64,000 bases of DNA from Flavobacterium lipolyticum (GTDB lineage Bacteria > Bacteroidota > Bacteroidia > Flavobacteriales > Flavobacteriaceae): contig NZ_JAJJMN010000001.1 of NCBI RefSeq assembly GCF_020905335.1, positions 3,224,001 through 3,288,000 on the forward strand, given 5' to 3'. Position numbers and translations under genes: made by a program. Of this stretch, positions 49,801 to 56,846 are shown one piece after another. The notes beneath the pieces are model-generated. The model was not told the DNA's origin. It saw nothing but the letters and a program-made list of their open reading frames with translations, and made no database searches. The first letter of the stretch is position 1. Each line of letters starts with the position of its first letter.

Positions 49801-49846
49801 ACTGGATTTTTTCCTTAAAGACTGTTTGTATCCTCTCTTGGAGTAA
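43874..49846 (+). CDS. Terminal NRPS: dock-C-A(Phe)-PCP-E-C
   Basis: A 1990-residue protein. TubC-like docking about 1-53. Condensation domain from about 71 with a degenerate first motif (SSSQLRMLSS) and HHVISDSWS at 206, possibly adapted to the polyketide donor. The adenylation pocket D-A-W-T-I-A-A-I-C-K is identical to the gramicidin synthetase Phe code. PCP Ser about 1069 (GGESI). Epimerization domain about 1115-1560 with HHLIIDGVSW at 1249, EGHGRE, TIGWFTS and NYLGDFG. It ends in an extra condensation-like domain (about 1575-1990) with HHAVTD at 1703, instead of a thioesterase. The final residue should be D-Phe, and the last C domain probably releases the chain by cyclisation or by attack of a free amine or alcohol. 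The C-terminus (CLYPLLE) lacks the docking-type tail, as expected for the last protein. Confidence 0.95.
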   Translation: MVDLLNEIHQNNITLSLDGENLKLGFKDEVMDEVLITKIRDNKQEIISYLSKYTLLNKENRITKVEAGESYEVSSSQLRMLSSILIDTGVKGYNYSIPNLVRFQQKINVSHFKQAVYNTIDRHESLRTVFKINEEGQIRQYVLQKEDINFKIDFQDFRTQEDKEKQIKNITKNDKEKPFDIEHGPLLRICLFQLADSEFILYCNIHHVISDSWSLDVLFKDIFEFYSALESGVEHKLPALNIQYKDYAAWQNKQLEKGLFKKQEDYFKATFSGEIPVLNFTNNKTRPAERTINGFALKSYLSKETTTAFRALCTHNGGSVFMGLLAVWNVLFYKYTNSKDIIIGTAVAGRDHADLKEQVGCYINSLPLRNTIDPGQTFNAFFNSVKENTLDALNGQFYPFERLVKLINYNRERSRSPLFDVMLLLQNAVDHSNITLEENQIGAIRELGKTSALTDLDINFLEEGDYLSCHLAYNTDVFEAEYVTNLLIHFRQLVETIVLNPNTAIEELDYLSVKEKEQLLFDFNDIVLEYDPKETLLSGFDKQVQRSPDTIALVAGGKKFTYEALDKISTDFAHYIRKHYQVTKGNLIGIQLDRDEWSIISMLGILKSGCAYVPIAPDMPVHIKEHIISDTQLNLLITTTSYSSDLDFYTGAIMKVDTGFDASDCETTTIEVGTSDLAYIIFTSGSTGLPKGVMIEQGQIVNTILSQIDYFKLDQNSRGLQFAPFSFDASVWEIFMILLSGGSLYIIGEKQRKDVSVLTQYIKENKITIVTLPPSYLALMNIEDLQQVEHLITAGEAPDYEIIKPFLAYGNYYNAYGPTEASICGTIFKMPKNSQPDYDSIPIGKPIANAKIHILDEHHQLVPVGVAGEICIGGTGVGRGYLNREELTKNKFIKSQFHHNERLYKTGDLGKWTKEGSIIYIGRNDEQVKIRGYRVELSAIEHQLLSHEKIDEAVVIVQNDGRENKELVAYIVMTAPVSIEELRAFLSKILPDYMIPTSFIFLDKIPLTLNGKVDRKALVKTVGVELYSEVEYVAPTTAEEKILVEVCEKVLDKKNIGIKDDFFSLGGESIKAVMLIASLKQKGFVLKVDHILRNPILEDLTKLMTLNTRNIDQSEVTGEILLTPIQHYFFANSAIKEKQHYNQSVLLKAKETISSVSLIKALTQIVNHHDALRIHFEKENEVWKQRNLNSTVFNFDIELYDLRDEDDALSAMKIIGEEIQSGFNLQNERLIRAVVFKLKDGDRLALFVHHLIIDGVSWRILLQDLSEAYAHHQRGEQYELPLKTDSYQYWAKGLHQYASGLTLEKERLFWEEHCSLDIPQLPADFEPAEVYYHDRKETFLLDKEYTNKLQTQISKQYTIEINETLISGLGLALAEVFQVKRTVLKMEGHGREDILPATDISRTIGWFTSVFPFVLEIASSDTIENILKIKKDLSRIPQKGIGYGILNFLNKESNLERETCIEFNYLGDFGSKVGTNETSSFDFSTESIGAPFSEKNGSDAKLSINGIISSGQLMITVAYSSETFKTATIQRLVKTYQAKLEQTIDDLVRTEKEQNKPITIDDQKDITEQIQIQEDWVAISENQRRILQFPQSHGRFGPIVISDFSKDSFENKFREFLGLFPFLNVKFKKESDGAISQKYISNQEVNLEIKIVDDYKETEREKAEIALEAFFTSPYDLYDNSSLIRLFLIADTTDKTYLFVSIHHAVTDMYTNSIVHQNLQNFFAGKPIENKYKSNYEFIAWQQQFLKSETACEQRDYWKEYLKGFDMVNQNQVHNNFIDCVTQKIIVKGENFQKLIQKADKMNLPITAICIAAHQKLLHQVKNNDKHLQLTIVNGREEFTKEIEINKILGVLNNFLPVGVLDSSAYSSHKDFILAVYADYLQSRLYQTIPYEIIRNDYKEMTAVDIEGAIGGTFNYRVVDHKTIEDSVSGEVITTSYNKNNFNTGLDLKCLLYENGILLDLTYPVSYKAASEKSFELDFFLKDCLYPLLE

Positions 49847-49912
49847 CTCTTTTTAAGAGCACATTTTCACTAATAAATTTATTGATTCTAAGTAGTTTGG
49901 AGGTTTAGAGAT

Positions 49913-49938
49913 CAACTGTTTTTATCCAAAAACAGTTG
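49913..49938 (+). terminator. Perfect 11-bp hairpin after last NRPS gene
   Basis: CAACTGTTTTT / AAAAACAGTTG around the loop ATCC, 67 bp after the NRPS stop. The T-run is inside the stem and is not followed by another, so termination may be partial. It could separate assembly-line from tailoring-gene expression. Confidence 0.45.
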
Positions 49939-50033
49939 TATGCTGTAGACTTCTAAAGGATAGATTTTGTCCAGACTTAACATAATAACATTCCAAATTT
50001 TAACAATTAATTAATTTAATAAACAATAATATC

Positions 50034-51659
50034 ATGGAAATAGAAAACGAAGATCTTGTATATATCAAGCGTAATTTAGCAATTGAGCCTTTAGTAGACA
50101 ACTGGTACGCCTGGCCTCACCTGATATCACCTGCAACTGCTGCAATGAATATTAAAGACAGACATTTGAAAATTATGTCATCCTATGTTCAAAATCCTAT
50201 GATCCATGCTGCAGCAGTAAAAACACCTAAAATGTTAGGAGGCCCTTTTATTGACTATGATGGGAAAAGAGTTGATGAAATCAAAGGACTGATTGATAAT
50301 ACCAAAGAGCAGTGCGCTGATCTTTTAGCATTTAGAGAAGATGTATTTGCCCTTAACGACATGCTAAAAAAAGAAGCTAAAGGATATGCTCTGACTGAAT
50401 TATACAACAAAGTACCGGAAAGCCTGCAAGGACTTGTAGAATTAGTGTATGATATTAATAACAATCCATCGTTCCGTTTTTTTGAATCCTTATTGTACGA
50501 AACGGAATTTTACAAAGAATCACTTCAAAGTTTCAATTTGTTTTTAGTACATGATGATGATTCAAGATCCTTTGTGCTTAGTACGCCAAAACTGCCGGGA
50601 GAGGATATTTTACGAGTAAACTTACCTTTTAAAAGTGAAAAAATTGATCTGTTGTTTGAGATGGAAGATCATCCGAAAACATTTAAAGAAATCTCAGAAA
50701 TATTTGAGATCGAACCGGAAGACATTCCTTTATTTAAATCTTTTTTTACAAAAGAAAAGGCTAAAAAATACGAACGATATACAGGAGATGGTGTACTGAC
50801 AAGATATTTTGGACATGCCTGTATTCTTACGGAAACCAAAAGCACAACAATATTGGCAGATCCTTTAGTGAGTTATGGTTATGAGTCAGATATATCAAGA
50901 TACTCTTATGACGATTTACCAGAATCTATAGATTATGTACTGGTAACACACAATCATCAGGATCATATTCTTTTTGAAACATTATTACGACTAAGACGCA
51001 AGATCAAAAACATCATCGTTCCTAAAAGCAACGGAGGTTTTCTTCAGGATCCAAATCTAAAATTAATGTTTGAAAGAATTGGATTCAAAAACATTATCGA
51101 ACTGGGAGAGATGGAAACCATTCATTTTGATGATTGCTCTATAACAGGATTACCGTTTGTAGGGGAACATTGTGATCTGGATGTGAGAAGTAAATTATGC
51201 CACCACGTAGCGTATAAAGACGGGTTAAAAGTTCTGTTTGCCGCAGATTCTTGTAATGTATCTCCAAAATTATACGAACGCATTCATAAAGTAATGGGTG
51301 ATATAGATATTATTTTCTTAGGAATGGAATGCGAAGGAGCACCACTAACCTGGTTATACGGTCCTTTAATGCCCGAAAACTTAGCCAGGGATAAAGACGA
51401 ATCCAGACGATTGGCCGGATGTAATTTTGAACAGGCTAAAGCTCTCGTGGATGTTTTCAAACCTAGTGAAGTCTTTGTATATGCGATGGGAATGGAACCG
51501 TGGTTAAAATACATTAGCTCCATCAAATACACAGATGAATCTATTCCAATTGTAGAGTCAAACAAACTTTTAGAGTATTGTATCGCCAATAATATTGAGC
51601 CGGAAAGACTTTACGGAGAGAAAATCGTAGAATATAAAAGAGATCTTGTTCTGTACTAG
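50034..51659 (+). CDS. CmlA-like di-iron beta-hydroxylase (MBL fold)
   Basis: A 541-residue protein whose C-terminal half has a metallo-beta-lactamase fold: HNHQDH (His306, His308, Asp310, His311), Glu378 in GEHCDL and Asp405 in AADSCN. From memory the iron ligands of CmlA (chloramphenicol pathway) fall at 305, 307, 309, 310, 377 and 403, almost the same spacing, with Glu where hydrolytic MBLs have His. The about 240-residue N-terminal region matches the extra CmlA domain, and the total length fits. I could not place the last His ligand. CmlA enzymes beta-hydroxylate an amino acid while it is on a carrier domain, so Phe on the adjacent synthetase is the obvious candidate, with Asp an alternative. 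It was probably the first gene of the tailoring segment. Confidence 0.82.
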   Translation: MEIENEDLVYIKRNLAIEPLVDNWYAWPHLISPATAAMNIKDRHLKIMSSYVQNPMIHAAAVKTPKMLGGPFIDYDGKRVDEIKGLIDNTKEQCADLLAFREDVFALNDMLKKEAKGYALTELYNKVPESLQGLVELVYDINNNPSFRFFESLLYETEFYKESLQSFNLFLVHDDDSRSFVLSTPKLPGEDILRVNLPFKSEKIDLLFEMEDHPKTFKEISEIFEIEPEDIPLFKSFFTKEKAKKYERYTGDGVLTRYFGHACILTETKSTTILADPLVSYGYESDISRYSYDDLPESIDYVLVTHNHQDHILFETLLRLRRKIKNIIVPKSNGGFLQDPNLKLMFERIGFKNIIELGEMETIHFDDCSITGLPFVGEHCDLDVRSKLCHHVAYKDGLKVLFAADSCNVSPKLYERIHKVMGDIDIIFLGMECEGAPLTWLYGPLMPENLARDKDESRRLAGCNFEQAKALVDVFKPSEVFVYAMGMEPWLKYISSIKYTDESIPIVESNKLLEYCIANNIEPERLYGEKIVEYKRDLVLY

Positions 51660-51740
51660 ACAAAGGGCAAGTACTCAGGGTATTATTGTGAAAAGATAAT
51701 GCCCAAAAAATAATCATTGTAAATAATTAATAAAGATATC

Positions 51741-54116
51741 ATGGTAAAATCAACATTCATATATGCATTAGTATTGTTATGTATGTCTACGCTATACGCC
51801 CAGTCACAGACTCAAATATCAGGAATACTTTCAGCAGAGAATCCAAACGAAAAATTAGCCTATGCCTCTGTCATTCTGAAACAGGACGCACTAATTGTAG
51901 AAACTGTCATAACAAATGATAAAGGAGAATTTAAGATCGAAGGTGTTAAATCAGGGAAATATACTATTGGATTTCAATTTGTAGGCTTTGAGGATGTTGT
52001 CATGCCTCTAACGATAGAGGGGACAAACACCAATATCAATATGGGAAACATTGCTTTAAAAACAAATGTTACCTCACTTAATGAAGTTGTTGTTACAGCA
52101 GAAACCTCTCAAATCTCTTTAAAATTGGATAAAAAGGTTTTTGATGTTGGAAAAGATCTAATCTCTAAAGGAGGGTCTGCAACACAGGTATTGGATAATG
52201 TTCCGGCAGTAAGGGTTGATCCTTCCGGTAGTGTGAGTCTGAGAGGCAATAGCAACGTGCTTATCCTTATTAATGGAAGAAAATCAGGATTGACTTCACT
52301 TCAGGGGTTGGAACAGATTCCGGCAGAATCGATAAAATCCGTCGAAGTGATTACCAATCCGTCATCACGTTATGATGCAGCAGGCTCTGCCGGTATTATC
52401 AACATTGTTCTTAAAAAGAATAGCAAACAGGATTTGAGCGGCAGTATGACAGTGGTGGGAGGAATTCCCAATGAGAACAGACTAATGGGAGGTATTAATT
52501 ATAAAAAAGGAAAATTTAATCTGTTTTCCAATTTTGGAATTCGTTACTCAGATTATGTTGGACTTAATACCAGAGATCAGGTCACTACAGCAAACGGAAA
52601 TGCAGTTTATTTAAATCAGCGTGAAGATCAGAAGAGACATGATTCTGGAGGGCTGCTTTACATGGGATTGGATTATTTTATAAATGACAACAACAGTATC
52701 ACCTCTGCATTTTATCGCAATGATACAAAAGACCGTGATAAGAATACGCTGGATTATAACATCTCGGGAGAAAATTCACAGAATCAGCAGATTCAAACTA
52801 TAGGAGACTCCAGAGAAAACAGAAGTTATAATCAATTGGAGTTCAATTATACCAAAACGTTTAAGAAACCGGACAGAAAATTTACAGTAGACTTCCAGTA
52901 TGATTTTTGGGACAGTACAAAAGATTTTAATATCGAAAGAAGTACCCTTGTTCCTAATACAGGAGACAAATCTGTTATAAACACAAAATCAAAACGCGCA
53001 AGTGATGATGTTGTGATACAGTCAGATTATGTAACTCCCTTAAGTGAGACCGCTAATTTTGAAGTAGGAGCTAAGCTTGAAAACAGAGTAGTATCTACAG
53101 GATTTGCCGCAGATGAAAACAACAACGGAACGGTTACACCAATAGAAGGATTCAATAATGGTCTGGACTATAAAGAACAGATTGTGGGAGCATATGCACA
53201 GTATGGCAATAAGATAAACAAATTCAGCTTTTTATTGGGACTAAGAACAGAGTACACTTATATTCAGATTAAAAACCAGAATACCGGAGGAATTTTAAGA
53301 GACAGTACCTATACAAGATTATTTCCATCTGCAAATCTAAGTTATGCTCTGACCAAAAAAACAACGGCTCAGTTAAATTACAGTCAGAGAATCAACAGAC
53401 CCAACCTGGATCAGTTAAACCCTTTTCCGGAACTTTTAGATTTTAATTCTCGCATTTTCGGAAACATTAACCTTTTGCCTTCTTTGACCAATGGTGTAGA
53501 ATTAGGAATTTTAAGCAAAGTAAAAGGATTAGTGCTGAACCCTTCAATTTATTATTCAAGAACTAAAAATGCGTTTCAATACTTCACCTCACAAAATGAC
53601 GAAGGCGTTTTTGAAACCGTTTTAATTAATCTCGACAGTGAAACCCGATATGGGATCGAAATTTCGGCTCAGTATGCTCCTTTGAAATGGTTGTCTCTTA
53701 ATGCAGAGATTAATGCTTATGGTTTTACTAAAGAAGGAAGTGCAGACAACGTTAATCTGGACATTTCAAACGAGACCTGGAAAGCAACCTTATTAACTCA
53801 GATTAAGTTACCAAAAAACTTTACATTTCAAAGTAAGTTAGATTATCAGGCTGCTGTTAGTGATGCTCAGACCAGAACGAAATCTTATTATTACCTGAAT
53901 GTTGCTTTTGGAAAATCATTGTTTAAAAATAATGGGTCATTATCGTTGGCGGCAAGTAATATTTTCAATACCCGAAAAATAAGAGAGACCACGGTAGGTT
54001 CAGACTTTGTAGTGCATGAAATGACCAACTTTAATGCAGCCCGATGGACTCTAAGTTTTAATTATAAATTCAATAAGGGGAAAAACAGGAAAGAACATCA
54101 AAGTAACAGGAATTAA
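51741..54116 (+). CDS. TonB-dependent receptor-like outer membrane protein
   Basis: 791 residues. Signal peptide (VKSTFIYALVLLCMSTLYAQ), then a carboxypeptidase-regulatory-like beta-sandwich (about 25-110, including GKYTIGFQFVGFEDV), a plug domain (about 125-225 with VLDNVPAVRVD, SLRGNSNVLILINGR, IPAESIKSVEVITNPSSRYDAAGSAGIINIVLKK), and a C-terminal beta-barrel rich in aromatic and charged strands ending in SFNYKFNKGK. This architecture is common in Bacteroidota. Inside a peptide cluster it may take up the product (if a metallophore), move it across the outer membrane, or be a self-recognition or immunity component. The family call is firm; the ligand is unknown. Confidence 0.88.
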   Translation: MVKSTFIYALVLLCMSTLYAQSQTQISGILSAENPNEKLAYASVILKQDALIVETVITNDKGEFKIEGVKSGKYTIGFQFVGFEDVVMPLTIEGTNTNINMGNIALKTNVTSLNEVVVTAETSQISLKLDKKVFDVGKDLISKGGSATQVLDNVPAVRVDPSGSVSLRGNSNVLILINGRKSGLTSLQGLEQIPAESIKSVEVITNPSSRYDAAGSAGIINIVLKKNSKQDLSGSMTVVGGIPNENRLMGGINYKKGKFNLFSNFGIRYSDYVGLNTRDQVTTANGNAVYLNQREDQKRHDSGGLLYMGLDYFINDNNSITSAFYRNDTKDRDKNTLDYNISGENSQNQQIQTIGDSRENRSYNQLEFNYTKTFKKPDRKFTVDFQYDFWDSTKDFNIERSTLVPNTGDKSVINTKSKRASDDVVIQSDYVTPLSETANFEVGAKLENRVVSTGFAADENNNGTVTPIEGFNNGLDYKEQIVGAYAQYGNKINKFSFLLGLRTEYTYIQIKNQNTGGILRDSTYTRLFPSANLSYALTKKTTAQLNYSQRINRPNLDQLNPFPELLDFNSRIFGNINLLPSLTNGVELGILSKVKGLVLNPSIYYSRTKNAFQYFTSQNDEGVFETVLINLDSETRYGIEISAQYAPLKWLSLNAEINAYGFTKEGSADNVNLDISNETWKATLLTQIKLPKNFTFQSKLDYQAAVSDAQTRTKSYYYLNVAFGKSLFKNNGSLSLAASNIFNTRKIRETTVGSDFVVHEMTNFNAARWTLSFNYKFNKGKNRKEHQSNRN

Positions 54117-54145
54117 AAAATATGTTGGATTAAAAGAAAAAAGCT

Positions 54146-54868
54146 ATGTATCTCAACCAAAAAACGCAACTATTTTTGCTGCATTTTGCAGGGGGAAGCT
54201 GTTACTCTTTTGATTTTCTAAAAAATGATATTCAGAATAATTTCGAATGTCATGCTTTAGAACTTCCCGGAAGAGGCAGAAGAAATCAGGAGTCGCATCT
54301 TTTTAAGAAAGAAGACGCGGTTCATGATTATGTTTCCCAAATAAAAAGACTCAGAAAAAGCAATCTGCCCTACCTGATTTATGGTCATAGTATGGGAGCC
54401 ACTTTAGGGCTTTCCGTAACAAAAAAAATGGAAGAAGAGGCAGATTCACCTACCATGTTATTGGTTTCCGGTAATGCCGGCCCCGGTGTTTATGTTAATG
54501 ATATTGAAAGACACACCCTAAACGATACCGAGTTTAAAAAAGAATTGAGGTCTTTAGGAGGTGTTCCGGAACAAATATTGGAAGACGAAGATCTCTACAA
54601 TTATTTCAGTCCAATCATGAGAGCTGATTTTCAAATTCTGGAAAAGGACAAACATTTTGAAGCAGGTCTTATTTTGAATACGCCCATTTTTGCGATCATG
54701 GGCGATGAGGAAAAAACAGTTTCGGAAATTGAAAACTGGAAAACTTATACAAACAGACAATTTGACTATAAAGTAGTTCCAGGCAACCATTTCTTTATTC
54801 ACAGACAAGTAAAAACACTCGCAAAAATTATTAAGGAATGTGCTGCAGATTCGTTAGTAGGGGTATAA
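54146..54868 (+). CDS. Type II thioesterase (alpha/beta hydrolase)
   Basis: A 240-residue external thioesterase of the kind that clears misacylated carrier domains. Seen: LLHFAGGSCYSF oxyanion segment, GHSMGA with nucleophile Ser82, the ALELPGRGRR motif typical of type II enzymes, an Asp in MGDEEKTV (about 189) and GNHFFI with His215. It starts 29 bp after the receptor gene. It is not a chain-releasing cis domain, and none is fused to the synthetases. Confidence 0.92.
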   Translation: MYLNQKTQLFLLHFAGGSCYSFDFLKNDIQNNFECHALELPGRGRRNQESHLFKKEDAVHDYVSQIKRLRKSNLPYLIYGHSMGATLGLSVTKKMEEEADSPTMLLVSGNAGPGVYVNDIERHTLNDTEFKKELRSLGGVPEQILEDEDLYNYFSPIMRADFQILEKDKHFEAGLILNTPIFAIMGDEEKTVSEIENWKTYTNRQFDYKVVPGNHFFIHRQVKTLAKIIKECAADSLVGV

Positions 54869-54978
54869 AATTTAAAGCTGAGGTTGCATCGGCTCTTCTT
54901 ACCGCTATAACACAGTCGTCTGATGATAAGTTCGCTAAAGCGTTATTTTCCCACTAAAATAGCATAAAGTAAATAGAC

Positions 54979-55004
54979 ATCCCCTGCGTCGTGGGGTTGG
55001 GGAT
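54979..55004 (+). other. GC-rich stem-loop before ABC exporter
   Basis: ATCCCC at 54979 and GGGGAT at 54999 can pair; CCCC can alternatively pair with the inner GGGG (54993-54996). It stands out in AT-rich surroundings 26 bp before the exporter start, and the two pairings are mutually exclusive. Function unknown. Confidence 0.3.
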
Positions 55005-55029
55005 CATTTATAATTTTTAAAAAAAAGAC

Positions 55030-56682
55030 ATGAAAAATAATGTATCAGAGAACAGCAATTCTCAATTGATCCCTTTAAAACCCTTAATAGGATATTCTTT
55101 GCTGGCTATAATTTCGGGATTGTCAGGATTTGCATTTATAACGATTATTAATAAAATTATAAGTAACTCTATTACTGCTACAGAAACACAGCCAATGCAA
55201 AACTATCTCTATATGTTTGCAGGTACAATTGTTATCTTTTTTGTTTCCCGAAGATGGCTGGCTGGCGGTGTAATTAAGCTGTCTCAGAAAATATACTGGG
55301 ACATTAGAAAAGACGTAATAAAGCTTATTCTTAAAGCCCCCTACAGAAAACTTCAGGAATATAAAGAAGAAGTTTATGCCACACTAACTACAGATGTAAA
55401 CCATGTTTCAAATGCATCGCTGATGGTTATTACTTTTTTTTCTTCGATCATTCTTATAGCGGCTTGCTTGGTGTATATGGCCTTTTTATCGTTAAAACTG
55501 TTAGGAGTCAGCACTGTTGTTATAGCACTTGGAGTACTCATATATGCACTCCGATCAAAGTCCAGTAATACGCAAATAAAAGAAGTACGAGAACTAGAAA
55601 AAACATTCATTACAATTTTTAATAGTATTCTTAACGGGGCAAAAGAAATCAATATTAATGCCGACAAAGGAACTCAGATTTATGATCAGAGATTAATGAA
55701 AGTTGCTACAACCGGAGAAACTAAATATGTAACCGCTCTCCTGAAATATCTTAATAGTGAGATTATAAGTCAGATATTGTTCTATGGGCTTATTACATTT
55801 ATCCTGGTATTTTCGGGGACTGTATTTCAAACTCCAATAGCGACTAAAGTGAGTTTTACTTTTGTTTTATTATATCTGATGGGGCCCATCGTAAGTGTTA
55901 TGACAATCATTCCGGTGATGAATAGGGCGACAGTGTCACTTAAAAAAATGAATAAACTAAAAGAAGATCTTGCCAAAATTGAAAAACCGCAGAACGTTAG
56001 TCACAAAGGACAATACAAAGATTTTTCAGATTTAAAAATACGCAACTATGCATTTTCCTTTGGCGAAAATCAATTTTCTGTGGGGCCAATAAATTTTGAC
56101 ATTAAAAGAAATGAAGTTGTTTTTATATATGGAGGTAACGGAGAAGGAAAAACGACCTTCATCAATACGATTCTAAACCTTTACAATTTGGATAATGGAG
56201 AAGCATATATCGATGGAAAATTAGTACCGTTAAAAGAATTGGAAAAGATAAAAAATCTATTCGCTCCCGTTTTTAGTGACTTTTATCTCTTCGATGCCTT
56301 TTACGGAATAGCAGATGTTGATTATGATAAAGTAAATAAATACCTGAAATTATTTGAGTTAGAAGGAAAAGTACAAATAAAAGACGGGTATTTTTCAACA
56401 ACAAACCTGTCTACAGGACAGCGAAAAAGAATGGCACTAATCAATGTTTTATTAGAAGACAGGCCTATTATTGTACTCGACGAATGGGCAGCAGATCAGG
56501 ATCCGTATTTCAGACATAAATTTTACACCGAAATTATCGCGACCATAGTTCGGGATGAAGATAAAACAATCATCGCCATCACACACGACGACCGATATTA
56601 CAATACTGCGGATACCTTGCTGAAAATGGAATATGGTAAATTAGAAAAAACAAACATTTCTGAACTTGCCGAAATCTTTTAG
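55030..56682 (+). CDS. PvdE-like cyclic-peptide ABC exporter (TMD-NBD fusion)
   Basis: A 550-residue half-transporter. Six probable membrane segments in the first about 310 residues (for example IGYSLLAIISGLSGFAFI, YLYMFAGTIVIFFV, SLMVITFFSSIILIAACLVYMAFL, VVIALGVLIYAL). Nucleotide-binding domain with Walker A GGNGEGKTT (Lys374), signature LSTGQRKRMAL (460) and Walker B IIVLDEWAADQDP (Glu485). The LSTGQRKR plus DEWAADQDP pair is characteristic of the PvdE/cyclic peptide transporter family, which moves pyoverdine precursors and other NRPs into the periplasm. It lies next to the acylase gene. It probably exports the NRP made here. Confidence 0.92.
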   Translation: MKNNVSENSNSQLIPLKPLIGYSLLAIISGLSGFAFITIINKIISNSITATETQPMQNYLYMFAGTIVIFFVSRRWLAGGVIKLSQKIYWDIRKDVIKLILKAPYRKLQEYKEEVYATLTTDVNHVSNASLMVITFFSSIILIAACLVYMAFLSLKLLGVSTVVIALGVLIYALRSKSSNTQIKEVRELEKTFITIFNSILNGAKEININADKGTQIYDQRLMKVATTGETKYVTALLKYLNSEIISQILFYGLITFILVFSGTVFQTPIATKVSFTFVLLYLMGPIVSVMTIIPVMNRATVSLKKMNKLKEDLAKIEKPQNVSHKGQYKDFSDLKIRNYAFSFGENQFSVGPINFDIKRNEVVFIYGGNGEGKTTFINTILNLYNLDNGEAYIDGKLVPLKELEKIKNLFAPVFSDFYLFDAFYGIADVDYDKVNKYLKLFELEGKVQIKDGYFSTTNLSTGQRKRMALINVLLEDRPIIVLDEWAADQDPYFRHKFYTEIIATIVRDEDKTIIAITHDDRYYNTADTLLKMEYGKLEKTNISELAEIF

Positions 56683-56727
56683 GACGGTTTAGAATTTCCG
56701 GATACTTTTTATTAGCCTCGTACAGAC

Positions 56728-56753
56728 TTCTTTTTACTTCCCGGTAAAAAGAA
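56728..56753. promoter_or_regulatory. Palindrome shared with the leader at 22727
   Basis: TTCTTTTTAC / GTAAAAAGAA with the loop TTCCCG. Its core (TTTTTAC-TTCCCG-GTAAAAA) differs from 22728-22747 (TTTTTAC-TACCTG-GTAAAAA) at two loop positions only. Both lie about 95-130 bp before a start codon, of the acylase here and of the trimodular NRPS there. Candidate shared operator; RNA hairpin is the alternative. Confidence 0.5.
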
Positions 56754-56846
56754 AGGGACTTTATGTGCTTTATAAAATCGAAGAATTAGAATAGAAAACT
56801 ACTTAACCTTTTAAAATTTATTATTTAAAGATATAATCTCAAGAAA

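Noticed and set aside
54146..54868. Chain-releasing thioesterase
   Set aside because: It is a free-standing protein with type II motifs and is not fused to the last module.
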